Assembly: GCA_949317995.1 (NCBI GenBank)
Contig: OX439035.1
Location: 79,281,459 to 79,345,458, forward strand
Direction of reading: 5' to 3'
Source: Acholoe squamosa
Taxonomy: Eukaryota > Annelida > Polychaeta > Phyllodocida > Polynoidae
Length of the DNA: 64,000 nucleotides
Position numbers and translations under genes: made by a program. The notes beneath the pieces were generated by a model that searched no databases, was not told where the DNA came from, and worked only from the letters and a program-made list of their open reading frames with translations. Shown here piece after piece: positions 1 to 9,850 of this stretch (position 1 is its first letter; the number at the start of each line of letters is the position of its first letter).

Positions 1-1208
1 GCGTAAGCTCTGTTTAAGCATGAAAACCATATTGGCTCATGTTATCGCAGTTTCCGGGTCTCAGTTTATCCATTGCCATAATGTATTCTTCACTTGATGT
101 TTATCTTTATCATTTTCAGTTCACAGGAATGTCATTGCATATACAAGCCTATAAGACATATTCCTACACAGTGTATAGGCCTATTTATGTATAGCCCTGT
201 AGTTAATCACTGAACCCTTATAAACCCAGAGGTCTGGGGATCACCTATGTTCATTTGTTTCTAGATATTCAATTATTGAGGCATCATCGATTTGTGGTAC
301 AGATAAGGTCACACGTGCACATTTCGACGTTTTCTTTGTTTAAATAAAACTCATTTCACCAATGCAGTATTGACGTCTTTTACTTTGCAACATTGAATCA
401 TGACCATGTACCCATATATCCCAGGTACCATTTAAAGCATTGTTATCTAGAAACCATCCATTTGAAACTTAAGTACTACGGTATCCCTGCAATCAATCAT
501 GATGACGTACTTATGTAACGCTAGAATACAATATTGCTGTAGATGAAAGGATAGGATTGCACAGAAAAGTATTGAATACAAAGTTAAGACCTGCCAAATT
601 TACTTTGTCAACCCTGGCGCAGGGTCCCTATTTTGACATGATGACAGTGATTGCACTTCTACTTTACAACCCTCGATTTACCGGCTCTGAGCTGTACGAG
701 GATTAAAAAACCTAGACTTGACATATTTTGTCTTGTCTATTGTATGGCGCTCAATGGGCATGTGGGCCCTATGTTCAACATGGATTTGACAGTGCGATGG
801 CGGAACCTTTGAGTGACGGCTTGACTAGAAGATGTTCGTGTAATATTGGACATAGAGGGTATATTACATCAAGGACTTCAAACAAAACATGACTGGACAA
901 TGATTGATTATGACGCAGGGCCAAACTTGGGGGTATATCTGGTAGAATGTAGAGGGATGTATGCCAAGCATCACACGGACTGACATGAAGATGCAGGGTG
1001 AAGAGCGCACAGATATGAACATAGAAGGGTACCATCATTCAAAATACAGCCCCCCCTTACTGGGCGAACAAAAGGTCGTGCAGGCTATGTGGCGTTGCAG
1101 TGTCCGAAGTCTGATATATCTTCGACTTTCTAGAAGCGCACCCTAAGTCCAATGAAATCTATAAGTAGCAGCTAGGGCATTAGACAGTTCTATATATTCG
1201 TCGCAGTG
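1..1208. other. No gene seen
   Basis: Unique-looking A/T-leaning sequence. The two short frames near 775-1146 overlap on opposite strands, show no recognisable protein and lack splice context. Confidence 0.5.
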
Positions 1209-1362
1209 CAGTGGCGGATTTAGAGGGGGGGGACACGGAGGCGCAAACACCCCCCTTTTCCCCAGTACTTAAGAGTTTAATTATATTATATTAAAAATAG
1301 GGGGTGCGCCCCCTCTTTTTGGGCCGCGCCCCCTCCTTTTCCAGATCCTGGATCCGCCACTG
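1209..1362. mobile_element. 154-bp MITE with CAGTGGCGG ends
   Basis: It starts CAGTGGCGGATTTAGAGGGG and ends GGATCCGCCACTG, flanked on both sides by CAGTG (1204-1208, 1363-1367). The interior is G-run, A/T core, C-run, so it folds back. It is related to 53557-53654 through a shared CAGTACTTAAGAGTTTA. Confidence 0.75.
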
Positions 1363-1985
1363 CAGTGTCATCCTCACGTATAAGGCGAGCCGTGCACGCG
1401 AGGTACAATAAAATAGGAGTGTGTATGACTTGGGAAGCCAATGGAGGGGGGCAAGGGGTCTACCTCCCCTTTTTACGCTATTATGTATGATACTTTTAAT
1501 TCAAGTTATCCTATTGAAAATTTGATTTCACGAAATGTCATGTTTTAACATAATCTCTCAGATGCGCTTTTCTTCTCCTTTTGAAATACAATGATCATCG
1601 TGGACATCTTCAAACGATGAAGGATTATAATCAAAGTTAACATGATTGAAACGTTTTCTTTCCTTTCTGAACGTTGAAATGTTGTTTTCTGTTACTAAAA
1701 CCTTTTCCAAAGGTTCCCAACGTTATTCTACTAAATGCCCCAATACATTATAGAAATCTAAGAGATGCTCAGGTTACAGTTGTTTATTTGGTGGAATCCT
1801 GGCCCATTTATCCTACATGGTGCCTGGTGGTTACAATGCTTCCCTTACTCACACATCATATCTGTAAACAGAAGGCAGCCACATTTTTTAACCCATCTCA
1901 CTGTATGACTCCCTTCTCACGTTTCACTTTAATCAGGTGAACAGACAGCTTAATCCAACATAAGCTACAGTAACCCAGCTGGCAG
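1363..1985. other. No gene seen
   Basis: Spacer between a MITE and a foldback repeat, beyond the PEBP-like gene's 3' end. The 88-codon frame at 1674 resembles nothing I know and lacks codon structure. Confidence 0.45.
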
Positions 1986-2063
1986 AGAACGTTGAATCAA
2001 CGTTGAAATAATGCACGTTGATAAACAGTGATCAACGCTATTTCAACGTTGATTCAACATTCT
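1986..2063. repeat. Foldback repeat built from AACGTTGA
   Basis: The left arm starts AGAACGTTGAATCAACGTTG and the right arm is its near-exact inverse ending AACATTCT. The arms are about 33 bp and a few bases separate them. AACGTT itself is palindromic and recurs inside. It lies just beyond the PEBP-like gene's 3' end. Confidence 0.7.
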
Positions 2064-2145
2064 ATGCCCACTGGTAAGGCGCTTTGAATGCGAGGCAGAG
2101 CTACACGTGATTTCTCTCTCTAATGCACAAGAAGGGGTATTTCGC

Positions 2146-2151
2146 TTTATT
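2146..2151 (-). promoter_or_regulatory. Polyadenylation signal AATAAA of the PEBP-like gene
   Basis: Canonical AATAAA on the minus strand, 107 bp beyond the stop codon at 2259, giving a short 3' UTR. Confidence 0.55.
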
Positions 2152-2258
2152 CAACCACACCTTCCCTGTATCACAATTATACACTGTGCCCCTTAACTGA
2201 ACATTCTATACCTCAAAATGCTTATATGCCACGGCGTGCCGCCACGTATACAAAAGAG

Positions 2259-2475
2259 TTAAGGCTGGGCCATCCCGTTCAACGAGAGAAGGACATTCAG
2301 GAAGAACATCAGCAGAGCAAGCACCGAGACAGAAGGAGCTGCACTGCCGCTCCCTGGTGTGGTCGTGATGGTACTAGCACAGGTGACATAGTCGTCCACT
2401 GTAGCAGTCAGCCAGGTGGCACCGACTAGTGTCAGGTTGTTGTTTGCCACAAAGGATGTTACGTTGAATAAACAC
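2259..2475 (-). CDS. PEBP-like gene, last coding exon (domain 2 end, GPI-type tail, stop)
   Basis: The acceptor is CCACACAG. It encodes residues 426-497: a CLFNVTSF...LVGATWLT block typical of the C-terminal strand of secreted PEBP proteins, then PGSGSAAPS, then a hydrophobic run and stop. A TM anchor is possible, but the short tail and small-residue spacer favour a GPI signal. Confidence 0.85.
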
Positions 2476-5400
2476 CTGTGTGGGAAGACATTGCAATAGA
2501 TAAATAAAAATGGCTGTGGGTATGCCGAAGTATAGAATATAAGATGACCAACTTAAACTATAACTAACTGCATAAAATATGAAGTATACAGTTGAAAAAG
2601 TAATTGTATGAGGAACAGTATCGTAGCCTAAAGTGCGACCCGAATATGTTATATCAATTGATGTGAATTCATTTCAATACCTTATTCAGTTCAAAAGTTC
2701 AATACTAAGTTTACAAATGTGAAGAAGTAGCCCCACGTGCAGCTCACCTGCCAGCAATTGTGTCCATCGTGCCACACATGCCCAGGCTAGATGTGTAGTC
2801 GGATGTGTTGGTCAGCTGTAGACTGGTCTGCTGTTCATATAATAGGAAGTAGTACACATGGGTCTGGCTGTCTGGTGGGGCGGGGCCTATGTAGGTTTTT
2901 ACCTCTGTGCCTGTTGTGAAGTCATTCCCCTGGATATTGGTGGTGAGACCATGCAGGTAGGGCAAGTCAGCTGTACCAAGGATGGCGTAACTTGCGGGGA
3001 TGTCAGAGTCTACTATAACTAAGCTGTACATCTTTCCTGAAAAGTACCGGGTAATCGAGTATTCAGTGTTTTGATGTTACAGTTTGTATTTTAACAGAGT
3101 GCAGTTACTTATAATCAGGGGCATAGGAAAAGGGAGGGGGCAGGGGGGCCTGGACCCCCCCCCCTCCCTCAATCATGAAGGAGGTGGGGCCTAAATATGT
3201 CTGCCCCCCCCCCCAAATTTCATACACAAAATGCAAAAGAAACTAAAACATTGCATCTCAAATTAGATTTATATGGTGATGGGATAGGGAAAGTGGGGGG
3301 TCTGAGCCTAAAGTCAGATCCAAATTCACCAAAAATTACTTTTCTAAACAAATTTGTATACGTATGTATAGATGTCATTGCGCTTCAGCCAACAATTCAA
3401 GGTAGTCACAATGGGGCCCTCGCTGGGCCCCCCCCCCAATGAAGATATGCTTCCTACGCCTCTGTATAATGGAAATAAAGTCAAGCCTGCAGGTGATTGG
3501 AATTTGAATAAACCTTATATGATCTGCCTCTTAATTTTCGATTAAACTGCTTCTATTAATTGCAACACCTACAATTTTGAGTTCCAACAATCATCTCCTG
3601 AGATTCCACTATAAACCTTTACAGAAAACTCCCTTGTCTAGGTCGCACCCTTCAATGTCCCCTTGTACAGGTAGCCCTGCAGCGCCATACAGAAGTGATG
3701 TGTTCATATGCAGATTGTCTCCCCTACTTACCGATGAAGTCTGCTGTGTTGTTAGGTCTCAACTTGTTCATCTGCACTGAGTATGTCTTGTTAGACTCAG
3801 GTCTGGTGTCAGCAGTGTTGAGGATAGGACGGTCGATAGGGTTCACATAAAAATCAGCAGCCCTAAACAAACAATGTCATCATCATATTGTATGTTATTT
3901 CTCAGCTTCAACCCCAGAGGGTGACTATCCAGATTTCTCCTGATTAAGTGGGCATGATTTAGTCGTTTAAGACCTGCATGAAGTAGTTTTCCTGCTCAAA
4001 AGAAAAGAAGGAAAGATCCGCTAATATCCATGCCCCTCCCTACAGCACCTAATCATATCAAATATTAATCTAGTAGCCTAGTGTACAGACATCTTTTTGA
4101 GCTTAGACATAGGATCTAAGTCCTCTAATTCTGCCACAGTATCAACATTGAAATGTATAAATAAAGATATTCATGCGTGTGCTTACGCTTGAGAGCGGGT
4201 ATCATATCCACAGGGATAGCTGAAAGCATCATGGGTGTATCTCAAACGTAGGTACACACTGAGACTCAGTGTGCTAGGTAGGAATGATCGTGCGGTGTGG
4301 TTGGCATATGCTGCAAAAAATGTATTAGGAATAGTCTCATCATAAAGGTTATTTATACTTGTCTTCATTGTTACATCAATAGCCTATTATGGATTACTGC
4401 TCTACGACAAGGTTAAACTTTCTCGATATATGGTAATGTGTAAGAGATATCTTTTATTTTGGATATACTTACAATACAACGCCCAATTCAACTAGATAAT
4501 ATTATAAAGTCAAAATTGCAGAGATATTTCAGCCATTTTTCGCCATGTGGGATTCGACCTGTAGAGAACCTAAAAGATTACCACAATATTCAAGAGGGAC
4601 AACTTAAGAAACCAAATGATATCACTAAAAGTTGGCCTAAGAAGTGGCGGTATACTCCCAATCAGCAATGGAGCATTGGACCATGCTTGTCCATGCTTGG
4701 CTCAATATAAGCTGACATTGGCCCAATATAAGCCGACATTGGCCCAATGTATCCTTGCTACCTGGGCTGGGACAGCGTTGGCATATTTCCACACCGTCGT
4801 GTAGCAAAACATATGCTTTATCTCCTCCAGGTATCATACCCCATTTGGTATAAAAACAAAAGGTCGAATCCCACATGGCGAAAAATGCCTCAAACATCTC
4901 TGCGATTTTGAATCTGTTGTGATTTTGGGACCTACCCCAAATTCGCAAGGGGTATAACTAGAGTAGGGTGTATAGAACACAAGGACACTATTACGTTTTC
5001 CCATGTACCCTTTAGGTCGAATCCCACATGGCGAAAAATGCCTCAAATATCTCTGTGATTTTGAATCTGTTGCGATTTCAGGGCCTACCCCAAATTCGCA
5101 AGAGATATAACTACAGTAGGGAACATAGAACACAAGGATACTGTTGTGCTTTATTGTAAGGCATTTCAAATACATTGTCCTGGTTAATGGGTATATCTGT
5201 GTCTGACATGTTTAATATCCCAAATTCGCAAGGATATAAAAGCTAAGCACAGCCTGCAGTGGGACTTTGATATTATATGATGTCCTTGCAATTTGGGGCA
5301 CCAGGAAGGTGATAAAACACAACTGACAAAATCACAGAGATACTTGAGGCATTTTTCGCCATGTGGGATTCGACCTTCAGGGATATTTGCCTTTGTATAT

Positions 5401-8021
5401 CATATATCCTATGGTCTAAAATCGCAAAGTATTGCTTGAGTTCTATACACCCTAATGTACTTATACCCCTTGGGAATTTGGGGTAGGTCCCTAAATCGCA
5501 ACAGATTCAAAATCGCAGAGATATTTGAGCCCTTTTTCGCCAAATGGGATTCGACCTAAAGGGTGCAAACTCTCCCACCCTAGAGGGGTATGTGCTTTAA
5601 CAGTGAACGCTCCTACTGTTAAAATTCATTGTTTACCAGAGGCGACAGAGTACACAATTATCAGCTTACCTCCAAGTTGGTAGCTTTCAGCGTACTGGGA
5701 GGCATTGAACCTAATATTAGAATCTCCGAGGTCACTACTGGTCATATTAACGACAGCTTGCTGCTTGTAAACAAGGAATGCATACACGTTGTTCACATCT
5801 CTGAAGTTCGAAGGACCAAAGTAAGCACTAATCACCTGTTTCGGATGGAGCAAGAACATTAGATTTGGCATACACACAGGTTGAATCCCACATGGCGAAA
5901 AATGGCTTAAATATCTCTGCGATTTTGAATCTGTTGCGATTTTGGGATCTATCCCAAATTTGCAAGGAATGTAAATCCAGCAGGGAGATTAGAACACAAG
6001 CACTCTTTTGCATTTTTAGACCAGAGAATGTATAATTCACAGAGGTATAAACATCAACAAAGGCAGAATATTGCAAAGGGTACATGAATAAATGCAATAG
6101 GAAGCATGTGTTTTATACAGCCTACTCTAGTTATATCTTTTGCAAATTGGGGGTAGGTCTCAAAATCGCAACAGATTCAAAATTGCAGAGATATTTGATC
6201 CATTTTTCGCCATATGGGATTCGACCTTCAGATAAAATAGAAAGATAGGAATAAATATAAGGGAGCATACATAGGCCTATTTTGTTTGATATAATAACGT
6301 ACTGGCCTGAGCCCAATGCAAAATTCCAGAAACTTATTTAATGACATATCGGTCTTGATAAGTGATAGGATCTGCGAAAAGGACCCTTAGTGTAGGGTGC
6401 ATTAAGATCCCTATTCCCAGTACAGGTCGGTCAATATCTAACATCGTAAATCCGCTTGCATGACTTCATAAGTTTCTATCATGTACAGGGACATATAATA
6501 TCTTGAATAACAACAACCTGGATGACATGACAAATGATTTGTGAAAATCTCGAAATAAATAAAGATCTGTTCCGTTCTAAAAAGAAGCCATCTTACAGTT
6601 CCTTGGTCGACGCTGGTGCCAGGGATATTGGTGTAGAATGCATGCAATCTTCCAAAACCCGGGTCCATGACAATGAGGGTGTACAGCTCATTACTAGATG
6701 CCGTGTAGGAGATGTCAGGTAGAGTCCTTAGCTGCCATGGTGTATAGGCAATACTGGAGGTGGGGTCTACAGAGAACTGTGTGGTGTCGTTCTGAGTGAA
6801 AGTCGAATCGCATCCAGTGTAGGACCCTGCATGGAGATAATATTAGGTCTTGAAATAGCTCTATGTTGCAATGGTTATGTAGTGTCCTTACTTGAGAGTA
6901 AATGTGACCATTGGGGCATAGTAATTACCAATCTATTTTTTTTTTGTATTATTTCATTGTCAAAGAAGAATTACGGTTTCTGAAACCCAAAAGAACGCTG
7001 ATTTTCTTTCTACCCGATTAGGAAAAAGCACAAAAAGGGTAATTGGGAGAGTCAAACTAGATTTCCCTTGCCATGTTGCATTATCTGTCCTTAGCCTACA
7101 TGGAAAATGTATCCAGACCATGCACATCACCACAACTGGAGCTAATTGTTCAAAGTCTAAATCTATCACCAACAAATGCTCTCATTACCTGGTGAAAGGA
7201 CAGGTTTAAAAGACTGCATGTTTACTTACACACATGTACATGTATCATTAAACGAGTGATGTTTGGAAGCAAGCTCGAGACCCTACCTACCTGGTGCAGA
7301 AGTATAATTCACCTCAACGAAACGGTCTATCGTTGAGCCATCAACGCTATCCAGTCCAAAAGATAACTGAAATAGTGATTGTGGCCCCGAGGCCGCGTTG
7401 GGATTGGCGCAGTTAATAGTGGTTAAGTCGGTGCACGTGGCCATGTAGATACTGCCGAACCAGAAGTAGGATGAGTTTTGGCCAATACTGCGGATCTCAG
7501 CCAGACAACCATTTAGGTTACTGGCGCGGTTTGCCTCGCTGCATGCACCATTTTGACCAAGAGCTCCTAGAGGATGTGAAAAGCATGGTCATAGGTAAAA
7601 TACAATAAACTCTTTTGTAAAATATACTTGAGATATTGATGCGCTTTCTTTATAAATAGATAAAGTATATACATTTGTTGTTCAATTTTTAATGTTCCCT
7701 TGTGTTTAAAATCAAAAGTGTTTTTTTCTCATCACACATGATTCTATTATTTTATGTAACCATGCCATGTTCAATCATGAAATAAAAGTAGTGAATGATT
7801 ATTTCTTCCCAGGATATTATGCCATTTGAACATATTTGATAGATCCTCGAAGTATTCACGAGTTTTGATTTTTTTTATGGAAGAAATTACATGCTCAATA
7901 TTCGTTTCCATTTTGTTCACCACAAAATTCTTTAAATGGATCCAAAACAACAGTACTTACCGTCCAGACAAACTGCAATTGATAAAAGGGCAATTACTAC
8001 AGTAGAACGTTGCCTGTCCAT
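2259..8021 (-). CDS. Secreted/GPI-anchored protein with two tandem PEBP-like domains (8 coding exons, complete)
   Basis: Joining exons 7961-8021, 7291-7566, 6597-6826, 5670-5835, 4187-4310, 3732-3862, 2748-3036 and 2259-2475 (listed 5' to 3') gives 1494 nt, 497 residues plus stop, with all GT/AG sites and phases matching. Residues 1-20 form a signal peptide. Residues 22-80 hold four cysteines (29, 41, 65, 73). PEBP-like domain 1 spans about 85-285, with the MDPGFGRLH and YFGP segments. Domain 2 spans about 286-457, with VDSDIP, YLHG and GPAPPDSQTH. The tail is a small-residue stretch (466-474), a hydrophobic segment (475-491) and NGMAQP, a GPI-signal layout. About eleven N-X-S/T sequons fit an extracellular protein. 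PEBP folds bind phospholipid head groups or other anions; the ligand here is unknown. The domain call rests on motif recognition; the exon structure is read directly. Confidence 0.87.
2748..3036 (-). CDS. PEBP-like gene, coding exon 7 (domain 2 core)
   Basis: The acceptor is CTTTTCAG and the donor GTGAGC; phase 1 in, phase 2 out. It encodes residues 330-425 with all three classical pocket residues: Asp339 in VDSD, His358 in PYLHG and His389 in SQTHVYYF. This is the clearest PEBP match in the gene. Confidence 0.9.
3116..3464. mobile_element. 349-bp MITE with CAGGGGCATAGGAA / TTCCTACGCCTCTG ends
   Basis: It is flanked by TATAAT on both sides (3110-3115, 3465-3470), with long G and C runs just inside the ends. 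It lies in intron 6 of the PEBP-like gene. The right end is nearly identical to the right end of 60573-60899. A short open frame inside it is not a gene. Confidence 0.75.
3732..3862 (-). CDS. PEBP-like gene, coding exon 6 (start of domain 2)
   Basis: The acceptor is TTGTTTAG and the donor GTAAGT; phase 2 in, phase 1 out. It encodes about residues 286-329, from AADFYVNPID to NNTADFI, with sequons NKT and NNT. Confidence 0.84.
4187..4310 (-). CDS. PEBP-like gene, coding exon 5 (end of domain 1 and linker)
   Basis: The acceptor is TTTGCAG and the donor GTAAGC; phase 1 in, phase 2 out. It encodes residues 245-285, beginning AYANHTARSF and ending YDTRSQ. The split Ala codon is completed by the next exon. 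Confidence 0.82.
4496..4560. repeat. Solo right arm of the foldback family
   Basis: AAAATTGCAGAGATATTTCA and then TTTTTCGCCATGTGGGATTC are the right end only; no matching left arm is seen upstream, so this is a truncated copy. Confidence 0.65.
4699..4749. repeat. 21-bp tandem repeat, 2.4 units
   Basis: Units 4699-4719 and 4720-4740 differ at two positions (GGCYCAATATAAGCYGACATT), followed by a partial third unit. Confidence 0.7.
4860..5552. mobile_element. Nested pair of foldback elements in an intron of the PEBP-like gene
   Basis: The terminal sequence AGGTCGAATCCCACATGGCG occurs facing outward at 4860 and 5012 (left ends) and, inverted, at 5376 and 5552 (right ends). Each is followed inward by the same ATCTCTGCGATTTTGAATCT and ACCCCAAATTCGCAAG blocks, giving arms of 45-130 bp. 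The order left-left-right-right suggests an inner element, 5012-5376, inserted in an outer one. No coding region is seen. Confidence 0.7.
5670..5835 (-). CDS. PEBP-like gene, coding exon 4 (domain 1, second half)
   Basis: The acceptor is GAAACAG and the donor GTAAGC. It encodes residues 190-244, with YFGPSNF and VYAFLVYKQQ, the counterpart of the family's GPxPP...HRYxFxLYxQ block. The usual His of that block is replaced by Asn205. Confidence 0.87.
5877..6227. mobile_element. Foldback element of the same family, intact
   Basis: About 350 bp with left arm from AGGTTGAATCCCACATGGCG and right arm ending ATGGGATTCGACCT; the arms pair over roughly 90-100 bp through the GCGATTTTGAATCTGTTGCG block. 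It lies in the intron between exons 3 and 4 of the PEBP-like gene. Confidence 0.7.
6597..6826 (-). CDS. PEBP-like gene, coding exon 3 (domain 1 core)
   Basis: The acceptor is CATGCAG and the donor GTAAGA; the exon ends in phase 0. It encodes residues 114-189, including the PEBP signature LYTLIVMDPGFGRLHAFYTN with Asp167 and His174 at the expected ligand-pocket positions. Confidence 0.88.
7291..7566 (-). CDS. PEBP-like gene, coding exon 2 (cysteine-bearing N-terminal region)
   Basis: The acceptor is CCTCTAG and the donor GTAGGT; the exon runs phase 1 to phase 1. It encodes residues 21-113, with Cys 29, 41, 65 and 73 and sequons at Asn 51 and 107. I recognise no named domain in residues 22-80; the start of the first PEBP-like domain follows near residue 85. 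Confidence 0.85.
7961..8021 (-). CDS. PEBP-like gene, coding exon 1 (start codon and signal peptide)
   Basis: The ATG is at 8021-8019. It opens MDRQRS followed by a VVIALLSIAV hydrophobic core, a typical signal peptide. The exon ends in phase 1 at a GTAAGT donor. This start was chosen because it gives a signal peptide directly in phase with the next exon and lies about 70 bp downstream of a TATA box. Confidence 0.8.
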
Positions 8022-8087
8022 CGGAGATGATCTCTATGGTCTGACTAACCACGGAACATTGCCAATTTAGACACGTATATATACTAG

Positions 8088-8094
8088 TTTTATA
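8088..8094 (-). promoter_or_regulatory. TATA box of the PEBP-like gene
   Basis: TATAAAA on the minus strand lies 67 bp upstream of the ATG at 8021. A start site about 30 bp downstream would give a 5' UTR of roughly 40 nt. A second A/T run (TATATATA, near 8075-8082) could serve instead. No transcript data are available. Confidence 0.5.
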
Positions 8095-8457
8095 GAGTCC
8101 TTATATAATCGCCATACTGTAATGTTGAACCAAATAGGACCATGGGTCAAGTGTATCTATTAGTTTAAGATTCGTGTACGTTTACTACTTACATCATCCT
8201 GGTTTTGTTTGATCTGAAGGCCATTTCTTAACATACAACGACTGGCCCCTTCAAGTCGTACCAAAATCCTCACAATACCAGCACTGTCATTTGTGGTCGT
8301 AGGGCTGTCGGCTATCGGAGTACTTAAATTGCCTCCTGGGTTTTTATACAAACATCACATTCAGTGTGCATTGAACATAGCAAATCAGCCTTAGCTTTAC
8401 TTTCTTTGGCCACGGTACATAGACTAACCTGCACACTTAGTATATCGCTAGTCACAA

Positions 8458-8471
8458 TCACAAGGGGGCGC
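8458..8471 (+). promoter_or_regulatory. CTCF-like site
   Basis: TCACAAGGGGGCGC differs from the CTCF core consensus CCACNAGGGGGCGC only at the first base. It lies about 365 bp upstream of the PEBP-like gene's TATA box and 6.6 kb beyond the FUT8 stop codon, between the two genes. Binding is inferred from motif similarity only. Confidence 0.4.
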
Positions 8472-9802
8472 CCTTGTAGGATAGCCAGCTACAGGGGCAT
8501 GGCACTCACCCAACCCCTGAAACCTATGCCATACCTATGGAGAAAGAGACACCTCTCAGAGATGAGTGTTAATTTGGTGGAAGGAATATTCCCTCACCTT
8601 AGAACTTATAGCTACATAGGGAGAAATGGTTTATCTATCTATTCCTGTGATATTATGGCAATATCTTCAGTCAAAATGTATTTAGACTTAGATAAATATG
8701 AGTGACTTAATAATTTCTAGAGCTGAGTAAAGTGGGCAGGAGGGGGTGCATGGGGGTGGTGTTGGTGGTCATAACAGACCACAAGACAGGTCCCTTGGGG
8801 CCATTAAGCCAATTAAATAACCATTATCTCACCATGGAGGAGTGTGTTAATTGTTATTACAGGCCTGTAAAGTTTATCTCCCCCCATGAGTAGGGGGTGC
8901 TGTCTCTGATGTTTATTATCTCTCCTCCAGTGTCCGCCACTGTAATGACAGGTGGCAACCCTTCTGCCACCACCCCTTTTCCCTTGAGAATCACCCCTCC
9001 AGTTGTGCCCCTGTAGCAGGACCAAACTGGTCAGGTCAACACTAGTGCCACCTACTGTATCATGGTTGATGAAACTGGTGTTACAACCTGCAGTCCTACA
9101 ATTAAGAAAATAATTGTTGTATATTCCTTATCAGCTCTTTTGCAATGATGATATTACATTATTACTATGACCACAGCACATCAACTGTGAATGTTTCTTT
9201 TTCTCTTTGGTCAAGAAATGATTTCATCAGATGATATATCAGAAGATAAGTAGACATGTTAAAATCGTTTCCCCTTAAAGATAAAAAGTCTGTCCAAAAC
9301 ATTTCATATCGGCAATATTAGGCTGTGCACCCCCATTCGATCGAACAGTTTGTCACGCAAAGGGTATTTGTTCAATATAACCATGTATACACAAACCCTG
9401 GTACTGAAGTGTGATACAATAATACAGGGCCAAACTTAGGACAACAATATGTACTGCATACGTCAATGGGTGACTTGCAGGTTTAAAGGGTCAATTTGTG
9501 GGACTCCTTCTGTCAAAAATGATAGGGCGCATAAAGAATGCAAGAATCTGAAAATTGCCATGTAATAATGTTCCCAGAAGATGTTTGTAAAGCATATCTC
9601 GTCCAATTTCTTTCATGCCGGTTACTTCTTATTCATGATTTCTAAGTTAGATACAGCACAGTTGTAATGCGACGCGGGCATGCCTTGTGTTTTTTTTTCA
9701 ATCAGCTTTTTTGTGCATTTCTAATTGATCCTGGTCTCTTTCCCCTTGCAAATAGCTTCTTTTTTTAATCAGTAATGGGTTTTACGAGCGAGTGTGTAGT
9801 AG

Positions 9803-9850
9803 ATATTTAACGCCATTTCGATAGCTAAAATGTCATATCTATGGCGGGAA
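9803..9850. repeat. Diverged partial copy of the 20190-20373 element
   Basis: TATTTAACGCCATTTCGATA, then a TCATATCTATGGCG block, match the core of the later insertion with few substitutions and small indels. Element boundaries are not visible. Confidence 0.55.

Noticed and set aside
4637..5175. Frames with repeated SQRCLRHFSPCGIRP-type peptides, suggesting a repeat protein
   Set aside because: The peptides come from the arms of the foldback elements, occur in both orientations and run through introns of the PEBP-like gene.
8160..8351. Open frame upstream of the PEBP-like gene that might be another exon
   Set aside because: It lies upstream of the TATA box and start codon, has no acceptor or donor fitting the gene's phase, and resembles no protein.
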